A DNA stretch of 5,875 bases from Lachnospiraceae bacterium (GTDB lineage: Bacteria > Bacillota > Clostridia > Lachnospirales > Lachnospiraceae): the NCBI GenBank assembly GCA_024691065.1, contig JAILOA010000207.1:1-5875 (forward strand). The letters are read 5' to 3'. Shown piece after piece: positions 4,801-5,875 of this stretch. Position 1 is the first letter of the stretch. Every line of letters starts with the position of its first letter. The notes below the pieces were generated by a model, which made no database searches, was not told the origin of the DNA, and was given only the letters and a program-made list of their open reading frames with translations. The position numbers and the translations under genes are program-made.

Positions 4801-5440
4801 AGATAGTAGTACAAGTCCTGATAGTAGCGCAAGTCCTGAAGGAAGTGCAAGTCCTACTGAGAGTGGAAATCCAGATAGTAGTACAAATCCGGGAGAGAGC
4901 GGAAAACCGGGAGCGGATGAAAGTGCAAGTCCTACTGAGAGTGGAAATCCAGATAGTAGCGCAAGTCCTGAAGGAAGTGCAAAGCCGGGAGAGAGCGAAA
5001 ATCCTGATAGCAGTGCAAATCCGGGAGAGAGTGCAGCACCGGGAGCAAATGCAAATTCAGGCAATGCATCAAATGCAACTGCTTCAGCTGTTACAAATAC
5101 AGCAGTAACAACAGCACCTCAAACAGCTACTACCGAAACAAATATAGAAAAGCCGGGTAAAGTGGTAATAAAATCCGTAAAGAAAAAAGGTAAGAAATTA
5201 ATTGTAAAATGGAAAAAAGTGAAAGGTGCCAAGGGATACCAGCTTCAATATGCCAAGAATAAGAGTTTCAAGGGTAAGAAAGCAGGAGTAAAATCCAAGA
5301 CAACAAACAAGACCAAGTTTACAATCAATTTGAAGAAGTTTGACGGTAAGAAATGCTTTATTAGAGTAAGAGCATTTAAGAATATAGACGGTAAAAAAGT
5401 GTACGGAGCCTGGTCGACCAAGAAAACAATCAAAATGTAA
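1694..5440 (+). CDS. Large secreted mosaic surface protein: duplicated beta-helix, BspA-like LRR, Ser/Pro/Glu linker, Fn3-like tail (1248 aa)
   Basis: Residues 1-43 are a signal peptide: a Lys/Arg-rich start, a hydrophobic core (LIVGTLAFTMIVGG) and an AQA|SS cleavage site. Residues 48-87 hold 15-residue repeats (SNMQAGAGSQTISN). Residues 110-400 and 411-760 are two homologous right-handed beta-helix halves; each opens with SxWxEL, then LDLNG, a DSNP turn and a GGxITGG rung. The second half carries 25-residue GGAIYN...NLTIKGGTI.GN rungs. Residues 765-890 are BspA-like leucine-rich repeats (SLTLSENVTSIGD, ITIPASVVSIGDGAL). Residues 894-1150 are a low-complexity Ser/Pro/Glu/Gly linker, and 1152-1248 a Lys-rich fibronectin-III-like domain. 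No LPXTG motif, sortase tail or transmembrane anchor is present, so attachment is probably non-covalent or the protein is released. Related architectures are usually called adhesins or surface scaffolds; no catalytic residues are evident and no ligand can be assigned. Three classes of near-identical tandem repeat suggest size variation between strains. A terminator follows at 5516. Confidence 0.95.
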   Translation: MKMNSKKNIKMKKNFKRLIVGTLAFTMIVGGVPGFQTGTKAQASSVVSNMQAGAGSQTISNVSNMQAGAGSQTISNASNMQAGAGSQVNLLTQTSTGEYINSSDSDTSIEVSTWDELSEALSSDKTAKITLLNDIVYSEEKNLFECKGNKTLDLNGNAIDARLVSISDEYEPVITNSGALTIMDSNPYNEHNFQIQVPNSSDLVDVKGGLITGGYHVNGCIRNEDGATFELKSGTICGNCGGKGSGICNEEGSFCKISGGSIKYNSANYGGGINNYIGSTCEISGGSIEYNSGGGIYNEEKSGDNNVNITLSGNPIISNNTSEEKNNNLFINNGNMVKLENLEREADINITCTDPNNGQMVAYAENEEEINNDFQYINYDRTPGETAYGIKKWQSNIDGEEVCGFRIVEFIDVSSWEELKREVVTDYANIRLTEDITAGENDSCIIINHNINLDLNGHIIDRNCDESIKDGNVFNIMRSSLIITDSNPEADYEGKITYAINSSNNSLQVPVYGGVITGGFNKESGGAIYNYGNLTIKGGTIVGNRSEDVGGAIYNDGNLTIKGGTIAGNRSERTGGAIQNMVNLTIKGGTIAGNRSEDYGGAIYNFRTLILKDGKISGNSSKKNGGGVYNSGNFSLQGGEISENIAENGGGIYNENPYNRTSNMEISNINKINITDNKNLEGENSNCLLETDQTISFNYSGNKDINIGIMAQNDIPYVFTTGIENENYSKQIKSFFKSDNSDYAIVGGNATNYNLQIVNNPYVITTDDGLTYEIYGDDNKAKVASYSGVSSELTIPESINCIPVTSIGDKAICDCSGLESLTLSENVTSIGDMAICNCTNLKSITIPASVVSIGDGALEGNSSDLTIYTNQYSYADTFAIANGINVSYIGEPVATEKPEETTSPAETASAGGVESESPAGSSGPTETTSAGAVESGSPAESSSPAETASAGAVESESPDASTNPNETGNPQESEEPDSSVSPAESGEPDSSANPAESGEPDSSASPEGSSSPAESGNPDSSASPEGSSSPTESGNPDSSTSPDSSASPEGSASPTESGNPDSSTNPGESGKPGADESASPTESGNPDSSASPEGSAKPGESENPDSSANPGESAAPGANANSGNASNATASAVTNTAVTTAPQTATTETNIEKPGKVVIKSVKKKGKKLIVKWKKVKGAKGYQLQYAKNKSFKGKKAGVKSKTTNKTKFTINLKKFDGKKCFIRVRAFKNIDGKKVYGAWSTKKTIKM
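1835..1954 (+). repeat. 45-bp in-frame tandem repeat, 2.7 copies
   Basis: Copies start at 1835, 1880 and 1925 (the last is cut to 30 bases). They encode SNMQAGAGSQTISNV, SNMQAGAGSQTISNA and SNMQAGAGSQ. The DNA copies differ at only a couple of bases, including TCA/TCG in the first codon. This implies recent duplication. The segment lies just after the signal-peptide cleavage site, so the repeat would form the mature N-terminus. Confidence 0.95.
2021..2893 (+). other. First beta-helix half of the surface protein (about residues 110-400)
   Basis: Begins VSTWDELSEALSSD, then ITLLNDI, TLDLNGNAID and ALTIMDSNP, followed by rungs such as GGLITGG, GSFCKISGGSIKYNS and GSTCEISGGSIEYNS. These are typical Gly/Asn-rich turns of a right-handed parallel beta-helix (pectate-lyase-like fold). 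The final part, from about residue 345, is a connecting segment without clear rungs. The half is cysteine-rich compared with the rest of the protein. Confidence 0.75.
2924..3973 (+). other. Second beta-helix half of the surface protein (about residues 411-760)
   Basis: Begins VSSWEELKREVVTD, then IRLTEDI, NLDLNGHIID and SLIITDSNP, then GGVITGG, parallel to the first half step by step. Five to six regular 25-residue rungs follow (GGAIYN / NLTIKGGTI / GNRSE), and the section ends with a less regular beta-rich cap up to the YVITTDDGLTYEI start of the LRR module. Confidence 0.8.
3266..3490 (+). repeat. 75-bp in-frame tandem repeat, three near-identical copies
   Basis: Units at 3266-3340, 3341-3415 and 3416-3490 each encode one 25-residue beta-helix rung. 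A core of about 44 bases, from AAATCTAACC to CGGAGTGA, is the same in all three apart from one base (GTC/GCC, Val/Ala). Later rungs (3491-3650) keep the protein motif but have diverged in DNA. So the three copies are recent expansions of an older repeat. Confidence 0.93.
3986..4369 (+). other. BspA-like leucine-rich repeat module (about residues 765-892)
   Basis: Starts GLTYEIYGDDNKAKVASY and continues with LRR_5-type repeats: SELTIPESINCIPVTSIGD, GLESLTLSENVTSIGD and NLKSITIPASVVSIGD. It closes with the usual cap pattern YTNQYSYADTFAIANGINVSYIG. The normal AF after IGD is replaced by AI or AL. In other bacteria this family is linked to surface binding; the ligand here is unknown. Confidence 0.85.
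4373..5143 (+). repeat. Ser/Pro/Glu/Gly low-complexity linker with degenerate 54-bp repeat
   Basis: About 257 residues are built from short blocks such as PEGSSSPTESGNPDSSAS (18 residues, 54 bp), with insertions and partial units. An earlier section repeats SPAETASAGAVESES. The linker is strongly acidic and Ser/Thr-rich, has few hydrophobic residues, and is locally more GC-rich than its neighbours. It is probably an extended, possibly glycosylated spacer holding the folded modules away from the anchoring end. Confidence 0.9.
5147..5437 (+). other. Lys-rich fibronectin-III-like C-terminal domain (residues 1152-1248)
   Basis: Sequence features are KPGKVVIKSV, LIVKWKKVKGAKGYQLQYA (the W and YxLQYA strand pattern of Fn3), then FTINLKKFDGKKCFIRVRA and a final YGAWSTKK. 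Lys and Arg make up roughly a third of the domain. The same ending occurs in the gene cut at the left edge of the window. It probably docks on anionic wall polymers or polysaccharide, which is inferred from charge. Confidence 0.8.
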
Positions 5441-5465
5441 CCAAAAATCAATAAATTCAGTTGAT

Positions 5466-5480
5466 AGCCGAAAATCGGCT
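5466..5480 (+). other. Small hairpin after the surface-protein gene
   Basis: AGCCGA (5466-5471) pairs with TCGGCT (5475-5480) around an AAA loop. The T-tract comes only at 5490-5495, after a second GGCT (5488-5491 region), so termination here would be weak. It may be a decayed terminator or an mRNA-stabilising 3' hairpin ahead of the stronger terminator. Confidence 0.4.
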
Positions 5481-5515
5481 TAAGTAAGGCTTTTTGAATC
5501 AGTAAAAATCGATAA

Positions 5516-5570
5516 TCCCGTTGCAATCATGACTCATTTTTTGGGTCAGGTGCAACGGGAATTTTTATTT
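5516..5570 (+). terminator. Strong rho-independent terminator of the surface-protein gene
   Basis: TCCCGTTGCA (5516-5525) pairs perfectly with TGCAACGGGA (5551-5560). An inner stem TGACTC/GGGTCA (5530-5535 against 5543-5548, one G-U pair) continues the hairpin, and ATTTTTATTT follows. It lies about 75 bases after the TAA. On the minus strand no comparable U-tract follows, so it acts mainly in the plus direction. Confidence 0.9.
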
Positions 5571-5627
5571 AAATTAAGAATACAAGACTTTATATTTAAT
5601 AATTCGGATGAATGTAAAAAACTCCCT

Positions 5628-5870
5628 ATGTCTACTGTTCTTGACTGCTACAAAACGACTAAATCAAATGTGGATTTGAGTCAAAATACGATTAAATCAA
5701 ATGGGGATTTGAGTCAAAATACGATTAAATCGAACGGGGATTTGAGTCAAAATACGAATAAATCGAACGGGGATTTGAGTGGAAATACGAATAAATCGAA
5801 CGGGGATTTGAGTGGAAAATTGATTTTCTCACTTCAAAAGGAAATAAAATATTCGAAAAACATACAATAA
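5628..5870 (+). CDS. Possible small repeat protein (80 aa), doubtful
   Basis: The frame is open from inside the terminator to TAA at 5868-5870; the first start outside the hairpin is ATG at 5628. Residues 10-65 are five copies of an 11-residue unit, best represented by NTNKSNGDLSG, followed by a short tail KLIFSLQKEIKYSKNIQ. Against it: no ribosome binding site before 5628 and no evident promoter. For it: the period is a multiple of three, no unit has a stop in this frame, and two of the base changes between units are synonymous (TCA/TCG, AAT/AAC), while the only open minus-strand frame is broken by TGA in units 1 and 2. I recognise no function; it may be a non-coding repeat that happens to be open. 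Confidence 0.25.
   Translation: MSTVLDCYKTTKSNVDLSQNTIKSNGDLSQNTIKSNGDLSQNTNKSNGDLSGNTNKSNGDLSGKLIFSLQKEIKYSKNIQ
5655..5819. repeat. Five-copy 33-bp tandem repeat
   Basis: Units begin at 5655, 5688, 5721, 5754 and 5787. Each has the conserved core AAATCxAAyGkGGATTTGAG, in which AAATC and GATTT are complementary arms around a seven-base loop, then a short AT-rich spacer. Units 1-3 end GAGTCAAAAT and units 4-5 end GAGTGGAAA, and the base changes accumulate step by step along the array, as expected for serial duplication. After unit 5, TTGAGTGGAAAA (about 5808-5819) can pair with TTTTCTCACTTCAA (5824-5837), making a larger hairpin at the array end. Confidence 0.95.
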
Positions 5871-5875
5871 CACTT

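Noticed and set aside
4354..5064. Long minus-strand ORF (236 residues, Leu/Ser/Gly/Phe repeats) opposite the linker, plus the other shadow ORFs at 4374-4778 and 4665-5108
   Set aside because: These are mirror frames of the low-complexity Ser/Pro/Glu repeat, which lacks stop codons in several frames. They have no RBS and repeat with the same period as the real gene.
5380..5440. LPXTG sorting signal at the C-terminus of the large protein
   Set aside because: The end reads YGAWSTKKTIKM with no LPXTG-like motif, hydrophobic stretch or typical sorting tail.
5529..5627. Start of the repeat ORF at ATG 5529
   Set aside because: That ATG lies in the stem-loop of the strong terminator and lacks an RBS. 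The first start outside the hairpin is 5628.
5655..5819. CRISPR array
   Set aside because: The whole 33-bp unit is conserved, with no unique 30-base spacers between repeats, and no cas gene is in view.

Overview
The window looks like chromosomal DNA of a low-GC, Gram-positive anaerobe, most likely a gut or rumen Lachnospiraceae (Clostridia, Bacillota). That is an inference from AT-rich intergenic DNA, strong AGGAGG-type ribosome binding sites, and a large secreted protein built from 'GGxIYN' right-handed beta-helix rungs, BspA-like leucine-rich repeats, a Ser/Pro/Glu linker and a Lys-rich fibronectin-III-like tail. I cannot fix genus or species.

Layout. (1) Bases 1-41 are the last 12 codons of a plus-strand gene cut by the window edge; they encode the same C-terminal motif (GAWSxKK) that ends the large protein downstream, so a related surface-protein gene probably lies just outside. 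(2) Bases 42-270 form one long imperfect palindrome, flanked by TTGA on both sides. It resembles a small non-autonomous mobile element or an extragenic palindromic repeat placed immediately after that stop codon. (3) A perfect 15-bp hairpin with U-tracts on both strands (351-384) terminates transcription from both sides. (4) 383-1321 (minus) encodes a 312-residue, very basic, mostly disordered cytoplasmic protein that I do not recognise. (5) 1322-1693 is a divergent intergenic region with an extended -10 promoter in each direction and several short palindromes and direct repeats that look like operators. (6) 1694-5440 (plus) encodes a 1248-residue secreted mosaic surface protein. (7) 5441-5571 holds a small hairpin and a strong terminator. 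(8) 5655-5819 is a five-copy, 33-bp tandem repeat, open in one plus-strand frame but lacking a convincing start.

How the parts fit. The dominant locus is a single-gene transcription unit for an exported adhesin-like or scaffold-like protein. It has a signal peptide, two homologous beta-helix halves, an LRR module, an acidic spacer and a cationic terminal domain that could hold it at the cell wall. Three different in-frame tandem repeats within it (45 bp, 75 bp, about 54 bp) point to length variation by recombination or slippage. The unknown basic protein shares the divergent control region, so the two could be co-regulated, but nothing in the sequence proves a functional link. I saw no tRNA, rRNA, CRISPR array, transposase or complete insertion sequence.
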